A stretch of DNA of 7,228 nucleotides from Sphingomonadales bacterium (GTDB lineage Bacteria; Pseudomonadota; Alphaproteobacteria; Sphingomonadales; Sphingomonadaceae). Both the position numbers and the translations under genes were made by a program. The notes under the pieces were generated by a model. That model was not told the DNA's origin. It did not search any database and saw nothing but the letters and a program-made list of their open reading frames with translations. The stretch is from positions 1-7,228 of the forward strand of contig JAIVHR010000212.1 of the NCBI GenBank assembly GCA_020200935.1. The letters run 5' to 3'. Below are positions 1 through 5,180 of this stretch, in pieces. Every line of letters begins with the position of its first letter. Within the stretch, counting starts at the first letter, position 1.

Positions 1-8
1 GCCCCTAC

Positions 9-27
9 GCGCGAACCCTTTTCGCGC
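9..27. repeat. Perfect 7-bp inverted repeat (hairpin)
   Basis: Bases 9-15 (GCGCGAA) are the exact reverse complement of bases 21-27 (TTCGCGC), with a 5-base loop. A GC-rich stem with a short loop resembles a terminator stem, but no T-run follows directly on either strand. A run of six Ts does occur at 84-89 behind a weaker 5-bp stem (58-62 with 74-78). One or both could end transcription of a gene upstream of the window. The rest of positions 1-155 shows no coding sequence and no promoter I can defend. Confidence 0.4.
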
Positions 28-155
28 AGGGCGCGTCATAGCGCAAAATCATGACGGCTGCGAGTATTTAGTGCGCAGGCGGATTTTTTGCGTCTGTTCC
101 GCAACATTCTTGAAGTCTCTTGCGCGATGGAAGAGCGCTCGGCAAAAGCGGGCTG

Positions 156-1013
156 ATGGAAGGTCTGCTCGCCGTTTTTACCGATCCGGCCAATCTGGTC
201 GCCCTCGCTACCTTGATCGTGCTCGAGGTCGTGCTCGGCATCGACAATCTGATCTTCATATCGATCCTGTCGAACAAGCTGCCCGAGGCGCAGCGACAGA
301 AGGCGCGGCGGGTCGGCATCGGGCTGGCGCTGGTGCTCCGGCTTTTGCTGCTTTCGATGATCGCCTGGATCGTTCAGGCGACACAAACGGTCTTCGAACT
401 CGGGATCACCGGACCGCCCGACATGCACGGCGTTCCGACCTTCGAGACCGCCTTTTCCTGGCGCGACCTGATCCTGATCGCCGGCGGGCTGTTTCTGCTC
501 TGGAAGGCGACCACCGAAATCCATCATTCGATGGACGACGAGCCATCGGGCGCGATGCTCGACAAGCACGAGCCGGCGGTAGCGGTGGCGGGCAAGACGG
601 GCAAGGCGAGCATCACCTTCGCCTCGGTGATCGTCCAGATCCTGCTGCTCGACATGGTGTTCTCGGTCGATTCGATCCTCACCGCCGTCGGCATGACCGA
701 CGTGCTGCCGATCATGATCATCGCGGTTATCGTCGCGATCGTCGTCATGATCGTCGCCGCCGATCCGCTCGCCAACTTCATCGACCGCAATCCGACCGTC
801 GTGATGCTCGCGCTCTCCTTCCTGCTGATGATCGGTTTCGTGCTGATCGCCGACGGCTTCGGCGTGCATATCCCCAAGGGCTATATCTACGCGGCGATGG
901 CGTTTGCCGCCGGCGTCGAGACGCTCAACATCCTCGCCCGCAAGGCACGCGAGCGAAGGGCGAGGGCCGAAAGGACGCTGGCGCAGGAGGGGCTCGGCTC
1001 AACCGACCATTGA
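156..1013 (+). CDS. TerC-family integral membrane protein (predicted metal-ion exporter)
   Basis: This is a 285-residue multi-pass inner-membrane protein of the TerC family (Pfam TerC, LysE-like superfamily). About seven hydrophobic segments are visible, near residues 13-34, 52-74, 103-118, 151-172, 184-204, 214-234 and 242-261. The two family hallmark acidic motifs are present: [11 protein letters not shown] in the first segment (D30) and the pseudo-repeat MVFSVDSI in the fourth (D172). Characterised TerC members (Alx/MntP-type work in E. coli, YceF/YkoY/MeeF in Bacillus) are linked to manganese efflux or to metallating exported enzymes; the ion here is inferred, not shown. The first half, with [12 protein letters not shown] and the [15 protein letters not shown] stretch, most resembles the TerC domain of E. 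coli YoaE and YegH, but the CBS and CorC domains of those proteins are missing. I chose ATG 156 over an upstream in-frame TTG at 120, because the extra 12 residues are polar and the family begins just before the first membrane segment. The loop at residues 125-150 is hydrophilic. The gene could be transcribed separately from the rnd-lpt run that follows. Confidence 0.9.
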   Translation: MEGLLAVFTDPANLVALATLIVLEVVLGIDNLIFISILSNKLPEAQRQKARRVGIGLALVLRLLLLSMIAWIVQATQTVFELGITGPPDMHGVPTFETAFSWRDLILIAGGLFLLWKATTEIHHSMDDEPSGAMLDKHEPAVAVAGKTGKASITFASVIVQILLLDMVFSVDSILTAVGMTDVLPIMIIAVIVAIVVMIVAADPLANFIDRNPTVVMLALSFLLMIGFVLIADGFGVHIPKGYIYAAMAFAAGVETLNILARKARERRARAERTLAQEGLGSTDH

Positions 1014-1038
1014 GCGCCCGCGCGCCAGCGCCTATGTC
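1010..1038 (+). promoter_or_regulatory. Candidate promoter for rnd giving a leaderless mRNA
   Basis: TTGAGC at 1010-1015 overlaps the terC stop codon. It is separated by exactly 17 bases from TATGTC at 1033-1038. The rnd ATG at 1045 begins 7 bases past the -10-like element, which is where transcription would be expected to start. No Shine-Dalgarno-like sequence precedes that ATG, so a leaderless transcript would fit. The match to the sigma-70 consensus is only partial: 4 of 6 in the -35 and 3 of 6 in the -10. This is therefore a suggestion. Confidence 0.3.
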
Positions 1039-1044
1039 ACTTCC

Positions 1045-1662
1045 ATGACCGTACATTTTCACGAAGAGGACCTGCCCGAAGGCGCGCTCGCCGAGGGCCC
1101 GGTCGCCGTCGACACCGAAACCATGGGGCTCGTCGTTCCGCGCGACCGGCTGTGCCTGGTGCAGATCGCCGACGGGCGCGGCGACGAGCATCTCGTCCGC
1201 TTCGCGCCCGACAGCGACTATTCCGCGCCCAAACTCAAGGCCGTGCTCGGCGATCCCGCGCGGCTCAAGCTCTATCATTTCGCGCGCTTCGATCTCGCGA
1301 CGATCGAGCGGTATCTCGGTGTCACCGCGGCGCCCGTCTATTGCACCAAGATCGCCTCGCGCCTGATCCGCACCTTTACCGATCGCCACGGCCTGAAGGA
1401 GCTGTGCCGCGAACTGATCGGCGAGGACATCTCGAAGCAGCAGCAGAGTTCTGACTGGGGCGCGCCCGAATTGAGTGAGGCGCAAATGGATTATGCTGCC
1501 TCCGATGTGCGCTTCCTTCATCGGCTCAAGGCGGTGCTCGATGAGAGGCTCTTGCGCGAGGGGCGGATGGAACTCGCCGAGGCCTGCTTCGATTTCCTGC
1601 CCCATCGCGCCCGGCTCGATCTCGCCGGCTGGCCCGAGATCGACATTTTCGCGCATGTCTGA
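1045..1662 (+). CDS. rnd: Ribonuclease D, short form (DEDDy 3'-5' exonuclease)
   Basis: This 205-residue cytoplasmic protein is made of one DnaQ-like DEDDy exonuclease domain. It is expected to trim RNA 3' ends such as tRNA precursors, using two metal ions. The catalytic set is visible: D23 and E25 in VDTETMGL (Exo I), D83 in YHFARFDLATI (Exo II), and Y150 with D154 in YAASDVRF (Exo III, the tyrosine form). The family segment DWGAPELSEAQ precedes Exo III. E. coli RNase D is about 375 residues because it carries HRDC domains; these are absent here, as in the short alphaproteobacterial RNase D-type proteins. The frame is open upstream into terC, but ATG 1045 is the only start just ahead of the conserved domain, and the extra 47 residues would be a low-complexity Arg/Ser shadow of TerC. 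No Shine-Dalgarno sequence precedes it. The stop overlaps the lptC start by 8 bases, so lptC translation is probably coupled to it. I am sure of the family; the exact substrate is not shown. Confidence 0.93.
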   Translation: MTVHFHEEDLPEGALAEGPVAVDTETMGLVVPRDRLCLVQIADGRGDEHLVRFAPDSDYSAPKLKAVLGDPARLKLYHFARFDLATIERYLGVTAAPVYCTKIASRLIRTFTDRHGLKELCRELIGEDISKQQQSSDWGAPELSEAQMDYAASDVRFLHRLKAVLDERLLREGRMELAEACFDFLPHRARLDLAGWPEIDIFAHV

Positions 1663-2293
1663 AGCCGCACTCCGTCAGCGCAGCCGGCGCCAGGCCTGGG
1701 CCGCGCCGGGCAGCCGGCACGACCGGATCGTCAAGGCGCTGCAGATAATCCTGCCCTCGGCGGTCGGCGTGCTCGCGGCCTTCCTCGCCATGGCGCCGCT
1801 CCGCCAGACCAACGAACTCAACTTCCTGCTCGCCAAGGACAATGTGGAGGTCGCCTCCGAACGGATGCGCGTCGAGCGCGCGCGCTATGGCGGCGCCGAT
1901 GCGGAAGGCCGGCCCTTTCTGCTGACCGCCGCCGAAGCCGTCCAGCAGAGCTCCGACGTTCCGATTGTCGAGATGTCCGACATCGCGGCGCGGATGGAGC
2001 TCGACGACGGCCCGGCCTATTTCACCGCCGAGCGGGGCCATTACGACATGGAGGACGAGCATGTGACGATCGACGGCCCGGTCGAATTGCGGGCCAGCGA
2101 CGGCTATCAGCTCAATACCAGCGATGTCAGGATCGACATGCCCGAGCGGACGATGCGCAGCACCGGCGAGGTGACGGGCCGCATGCCGCTCGGCAGCTTC
2201 CGCGCCGACCGGATGCGCGTCGACCTCGCCGATCGCACCGTCAATCTGGAGGGACGAACGCGCTTGCGGATCGTCCAGGGACTGGGCAGGTAA
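1655..2293 (+). CDS. lptC: LptC, inner-membrane bridge component of the Lpt lipid export system
   Basis: This 212-residue bitopic protein is predicted to pass lipopolysaccharide-type lipid from the LptB2FG transporter to periplasmic LptA. Residues 1-25 are basic and cytoplasmic, residues 29-49 form one hydrophobic anchor (IILPSAVGVLAAFLAMAPL), and the rest is a periplasmic LptC/YrbK beta-jellyroll. In that part, alternating short strands are visible, for example PAYFTAERGHYD, VTIDGPVELRASDGYQL and DRTVNLEGRTRLRI. The last of these closes with the strand typical of the family. The start is ATG 1655, inside the last codons of rnd (ATGtcTGA arrangement). No independent ribosome binding site is obvious, which argues for translational coupling. 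The stop lies 6 bases before the lptA start. LptC is poorly conserved at sequence level, so the call rests on length, topology, jellyroll pattern and position directly before lptA-lptB. In sphingomonads, which carry glycosphingolipids instead of classic LPS, the transported lipid may differ; that is inference. Confidence 0.88.
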   Translation: MSEAALRQRSRRQAWAAPGSRHDRIVKALQIILPSAVGVLAAFLAMAPLRQTNELNFLLAKDNVEVASERMRVERARYGGADAEGRPFLLTAAEAVQQSSDVPIVEMSDIAARMELDDGPAYFTAERGHYDMEDEHVTIDGPVELRASDGYQLNTSDVRIDMPERTMRSTGEVTGRMPLGSFRADRMRVDLADRTVNLEGRTRLRIVQGLGR

Positions 2294-2299
2294 GCGCCG

Positions 2300-2569
2300 A
2301 TGCGGACGTACACCTTCCCCTTCTTCCTCGGCGCCGCGCTCGCCGGGTTGGCGAGCGTGCCGGCCTCGAGCCAGTCGGCGTTGCAGGGGCTCAACACCAA
2401 CGCGCCGGTCGATGTCGCGGCTGACCGGATCGAGGTGCAGGACCGCGCAGACCGGGCGATCTTCGCCGGCAACGTCCAAGTGCGCCAGGGCAATCTCGCG
2501 CTCGATGCGGCGCGCATCACGGTCTCTTATTCGGGCAGCGTCACCGGCGGGATTCAGGTCAATCGGCTC
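2300..2569 (+). pseudogene. lptA: lptA remnant: signal peptide plus N-terminal part of the LptA jellyroll
   Basis: Residues 1-26 form a Sec-type signal peptide: R2, hydrophobic stretch about 5-20, then PASSQSA. They are followed by APVDVAADRIEVQDR and RAIFAGNVQVRQGNLALDAARITVSYSG. This is the characteristic beginning of LptA/OstA proteins, the periplasmic bridge that carries lipid from LptC to LptD. LptA is usually 170-190 residues. Here recognisable similarity stops near residue 90 (IQVNRL), where family members continue with the second half of the jellyroll. Only 60 bases separate this point from the likely lptB ATG at 2630, so the missing half (about 80-90 residues) cannot be hidden in another frame. 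The position between lptC and lptB is exactly where intact lptA normally sits, and an AGG at 2288-2290 can serve as ribosome binding site. I read this as a lptA gene that lost its 3' half. It could alternatively be an assembly collapse or an unusually short functional LptA. Confidence 0.7.
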
Positions 2570-3409
2570 CCCGGCAAAATCCGCGCACGCGGTTTAAATC
2601 ATGCAGGAATGATGCCAAATAGCGCCGCTATGAATGAAGCCGCGATTATCGAGCCCGTCGAGGCCAAGCCGGATCTCGACGCCGCGAGCGAGGGGCTGTC
2701 GATCGTCTCGATCGCCAAGAGCTATGGCGACAATCAGGTGCTTTCGGATGTGTCGCTCCATGTCGGGCGCGGCGAGGTGCTCGGGCTGCTGGGTCCCAAC
2801 GGCGCCGGCAAGACGACCTGCTTCTATTCTATCATGGGACTGGTGAAGCCCGATTCGGGCCGCATCATGCTCGATGGCGAGGATATCACCAGCCTGCCGA
2901 TGTATCGCCGGGCGATCCTCGGCCTCGGCTATCTGCCGCAGGAAACCTCGATCTTCCGCGGCCTCAGCGTCGAGAAGAACATCGCCGCGGTGCTCGAGAT
3001 GTCCGAGCCCGACAAGGCCGCCCGCAAGGAGCGGCTCGAAGCGCTGCTCAAGGAATTTTCGATCGAAAAGCTGCGCGACGCGCCGGCGATGGCGCTTTCG
3101 GGCGGCGAGCGGCGGCGCTGCGAGATTGCCCGCGCGCTCGCCGCCAATCCCTCGATCATGCTGCTCGACGAGCCCTTCGCCGGCATCGATCCGATCTCGA
3201 TCACCGACATTCGCGAGCTGGTCCACGACCTCAAGAATCGCAATATCGGCGTGCTGATCACCGACCATAATGTCCGCGAGACGCTCGGCATCGTCGATAC
3301 CGCCTGCATCATCTATGACGGCCAGGTACTGTTCAAGGGAACCCCCGACGAGCTTGTCGCCAATCCCGAAGTTCGGCGGCTTTACCTCGGCGAAGGGTTT
3401 GAAAGGTAA
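2300..3409 (+). CDS. lptB: LptB ABC-transporter ATPase, in-frame with a truncated LptA N-terminus
   Basis: The open frame encodes 369 residues in two unlike parts. Residues 1-90 look like the start of periplasmic LptA. From about residue 133 there is a complete LptB, the ATPase that powers extraction of lipid from the inner membrane with LptF and LptG. LptB motifs (fused-frame numbering): Walker A GPNGAGKT 165-172, Q-loop Q214 in YLPQ, signature LSGGE 266-270, Walker B IMLLDE 286-291, and switch histidine H323 in TDHNV. The ending, RRLYLGEGF, is the usual LptB C-terminus. The natural lptB start is probably internal. ATG 2630 gives 259 residues, normal for LptB, with about 22 residues ahead of LSIVSIAKSYG. 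ATG 2609 or 2612 are alternatives, with AGGA at 2605-2608 rather close. If translated from ATG 2300, the LptA signal peptide would send a cytoplasmic ATPase to the membrane or periplasm, which makes a working fusion unlikely. The LptB identity is very secure; the gene boundary is not. rpoN starts 11 bases downstream. Confidence 0.9.
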   Translation: MRTYTFPFFLGAALAGLASVPASSQSALQGLNTNAPVDVAADRIEVQDRADRAIFAGNVQVRQGNLALDAARITVSYSGSVTGGIQVNRLPGKIRARGLNHAGMMPNSAAMNEAAIIEPVEAKPDLDAASEGLSIVSIAKSYGDNQVLSDVSLHVGRGEVLGLLGPNGAGKTTCFYSIMGLVKPDSGRIMLDGEDITSLPMYRRAILGLGYLPQETSIFRGLSVEKNIAAVLEMSEPDKAARKERLEALLKEFSIEKLRDAPAMALSGGERRRCEIARALAANPSIMLLDEPFAGIDPISITDIRELVHDLKNRNIGVLITDHNVRETLGIVDTACIIYDGQVLFKGTPDELVANPEVRRLYLGEGFER

Positions 3410-3420
3410 GAGTTTCCGGC

Positions 3421-4893
3421 ATGGCCCTCGGTCCGCGCCTCGATCTCAGACAGACCCAGCAGCTGGCGATGACGCCGCAGCTCCAGCAGGCGATCAAGCT
3501 GCTGGCGCTGTCCAATCTGGAGATCGAGACCTTCATCGCCGACGAACTCGAGCGCAATCCGCTGCTCGAATCGCGCACCGAGGACGACGGCGATACCGAT
3601 GCGCCGCCCGACCCGCCGCCGTCCGGCGATAGCGAAGCCCCCGGCGCCGACGAGCTGCTCTCGGGCAATGACGGCGGGAGCGAAGCGCAGCTCGATATCG
3701 ATTATGAGAGTCTCAGCGACGACGGCCCCGGCGACGGCCCGGCGACCGGGCTCGGCGTTTCGGGCGAGAGCGGCGGCGGCGATGCCGATATCGAGCTGGT
3801 CGGCGAGGGCGAAATGTCGCTCCACGATCACCTCTTCGCCCAGGCGCGCGCCTCGCTCTCGGGTCATGAACTGCTGATCGCCGAACAATTGCTCGAGCGG
3901 ATCGACGAGACCGGCTATCTGCGCGCCGATCTGTTGCGCCTGTCGCACCAGCTCGGCCTGCCGCTCGGCGAGATCGAAGCAGTGCTTGCCGAGATCCAGA
4001 GCTTCGACCCGACCGGGGTCGGGGCGCGCAGCCTCGCCGAATGCCTGGCGCTCCAGGCGAAGGAGGCCGACCGCTACGATCCCTGCATGCGGAAGCTCAT
4101 CGAACGGCTCGATCTGGTCGCACGCGGCGAGTTCACGCGCCTGAAGCAGATGTGCCGGGTCGATGACGAAGAACTCGCCGAGATGATCGCCGAGCTTCGC
4201 AGCTACGATCCCAAGCCGGGCTGCCGCTTCGGCGGCGAGCCGGTGCAGACCGCCGTCCCCGACATCATCATCAGCGAAAGCAAGGGCGGATGGGCGGTCG
4301 AGCTCAACACCGCCACGCTGCCGCGGCTGATCGTCAATCGCAGCTATTATCTCGAATTCGGCGGCGAGCGGAGCGACCGGAAATCGAAGGCCTGGCTCGA
4401 TGAATGCCTGACCAGCGCCAACTGGCTGGTCCGCGCGCTCGATCAGCGGGCGCGGACGATCACCAAGGTGGCGAAGGAGCTGGTCAAGCGCCAGGAGGGC
4501 TTCTTCCGCCGCGGCGTCGCGCATCTGAAGCCGCTGACGCTACGCGATATCGCCGAGGCGATCGGCATGCATGAATCGACCGTCAGCCGCGCGACATCGA
4601 ACAAGTTCCTGTCCTGCGAGCGCGGCGTATTCGAATTGCGATTCTTCTTTTCGAGCGGTGTCGGAGGCGGCGAGGATGGCGAGGCCGCTTCCTCGCAGGC
4701 GGTCAAGGAGCGGATCCGCAAGCTCATCGGGCAGGAGGAGAAGATCCTCTCAGACGACAAGCTCGTCGCCCTGCTCAAGGAAGAAGGCTTCGACGTCGCC
4801 CGCCGCACGGTCGCCAAATACCGCGAATCGCTGGGGATCGGTTCGTCGGTGGAACGGCGCCGGCAGCGGAAGCTGGCGGCGAAGACGGTCTAG
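3421..4893 (+). CDS. rpoN: RNA polymerase sigma-54 factor
   Basis: This 490-residue protein is sigma-54. It directs RNA polymerase to -24/-12 promoters that need an AAA+ enhancer-binding activator. All regions are present. The Gln/Leu-rich activator-interacting region I covers about residues 1-50 (LRQTQQLAMTPQLQQAIKLL, ELERNPLLE). An acidic, Gly/Asp/Pro-rich region II linker spans about 51-135. The core-binding domain covers roughly 140-330. A helix-turn-helix lies at 373-395 (TLRDIAEAIGMHESTVSRAT), followed by LSCERGVFELRFFFSSGV. The RpoN box ARRTVAKYRE is intact at 460-469. The length is within the family range. ATG 3421 lies 11 bases after the lptB stop with a purine-rich AGGTAAGAG ahead of it, so co-transcription with lptB is likely; lptB-rpoN is a common proteobacterial arrangement. 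The hpf/raiA and ptsN genes that often follow rpoN are not here. Instead a minus-strand gene converges 45 bases away. No strong terminator is visible after the stop. Confidence 0.97.
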   Translation: MALGPRLDLRQTQQLAMTPQLQQAIKLLALSNLEIETFIADELERNPLLESRTEDDGDTDAPPDPPPSGDSEAPGADELLSGNDGGSEAQLDIDYESLSDDGPGDGPATGLGVSGESGGGDADIELVGEGEMSLHDHLFAQARASLSGHELLIAEQLLERIDETGYLRADLLRLSHQLGLPLGEIEAVLAEIQSFDPTGVGARSLAECLALQAKEADRYDPCMRKLIERLDLVARGEFTRLKQMCRVDDEELAEMIAELRSYDPKPGCRFGGEPVQTAVPDIIISESKGGWAVELNTATLPRLIVNRSYYLEFGGERSDRKSKAWLDECLTSANWLVRALDQRARTITKVAKELVKRQEGFFRRGVAHLKPLTLRDIAEAIGMHESTVSRATSNKFLSCERGVFELRFFFSSGVGGGEDGEAASSQAVKERIRKLIGQEEKILSDDKLVALLKEEGFDVARRTVAKYRESLGIGSSVERRRQRKLAAKTV

Positions 4894-4938
4894 CCGCTCC
4901 GGAGTCTCCCCTCCCGCAAGCGGAAGAGATACCAGCGC
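4894..4938. other. Short convergent intergenic gap
   Basis: These 45 bases lie between the converging ends of rpoN and the minus-strand small membrane gene. They hold an 8-bp palindrome CTCCGGAG (4897-4904). A small stem CGCCT/AGGCG (4936-4940 with 4945-4949) overlaps the small gene's stop. Neither is followed by a T-run, so I do not call a terminator. Confidence 0.35.
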
Positions 4939-5118
4939 CTACCGAGGCGGGAGCCGCTTGTCGCCTCCGCTGACCAGATAATAGGCGCCGTATCCGACCG
5001 CCGCGAGCACGGCGACGGTGAACAGCATGCCGATTAGCGAAAAGGCGATCGCGCCGACCAGCTTGAGCGCAACCACCGCGCCGATGACGATCAAGAGAAT
5101 TTTGAGCCAACGAGGCAT
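4939..5118 (-). CDS. Small two-segment membrane protein, function unknown
   Basis: The minus-strand frame from ATG at 5118-5116 to TAG at 4941-4939 encodes 59 residues. The N-terminus MPRWLK is basic. Two hydrophobic stretches follow: about residues 7-23 (ILLIVIGAVVALKLVGA) and about 26-49 (SLIGMLFTVAVLAAVGYGAYYL). The tail SGGDKRLPPR is polar and basic. A good ribosome binding site supports it: the strand reads AAGGAAAGG ending about 8 bases before the ATG. The frame starts 44 bases after the stop of the CNNM-type gene on the same strand, so the two may share a transcript. A promoter of its own is also possible just upstream. I do not recognise the family. Small proteins of this shape commonly sit in the inner membrane as regulators or subunits of larger proteins, but no function can be assigned from sequence. 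It could be spurious, although the hydrophobic composition, ribosome binding site and position argue for a real gene. Confidence 0.72.
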   Translation of the reverse strand: MPRWLKILLIVIGAVVALKLVGAIAFSLIGMLFTVAVLAAVGYGAYYLVSGGDKRLPPR

Positions 5119-5151
5119 GTCCTGAACCTTTCCTTGATTGGTGTATTGTTC

Positions 5152-5180
5152 TTATAACACAGCTAGACGGTGTCGGGCAA
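5152..5180 (-). promoter_or_regulatory. Candidate sigma-70 promoter for the 59-residue membrane protein
   Basis: Read on the minus strand, TTGCCC (5180-5175) is followed after exactly 17 bases by TTATAA (5157-5152). The start codon lies 33 bases further on. The -35 is inside the last codons of the CNNM-type gene. The stretch 5119-5160 is clearly more AT-rich than its surroundings, as promoters in GC-rich genomes often are. The match is partial. Confidence 0.35.

Noticed and set aside
120..155. TTG start for the TerC protein
   Set aside because: It adds 12 polar residues not expected in the family. ATG 156 is a better codon directly ahead of the conserved N-terminus, although no strong ribosome site precedes either.
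36..869. Long open minus-strand frame opposite terC, rich in Asp, His, Arg and Gln
   Set aside because: It is an antisense shadow of a well-supported TerC gene in GC-rich DNA, with a low-complexity charged composition and no recognisable domain.
904..1044. Upstream extension of ribonuclease D by 47 residues
   Set aside because: It overlaps the end of terC, is Arg/Ser/Pro-rich shadow sequence, and lies outside the DEDDy domain; ATG 1045 is adopted.
1475..1654. Upstream extension of LptC by 60 residues
   Set aside because: It lies inside the rnd coding sequence. The membrane anchor and basic N-terminus fit a start at 1655, which overlaps the rnd stop.
3382..4524. 380-codon open frame on the minus strand opposite rpoN
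   Set aside because: The plus-strand RpoN has every family region intact. The opposite frame mirrors its codon bias and shows no family motif.
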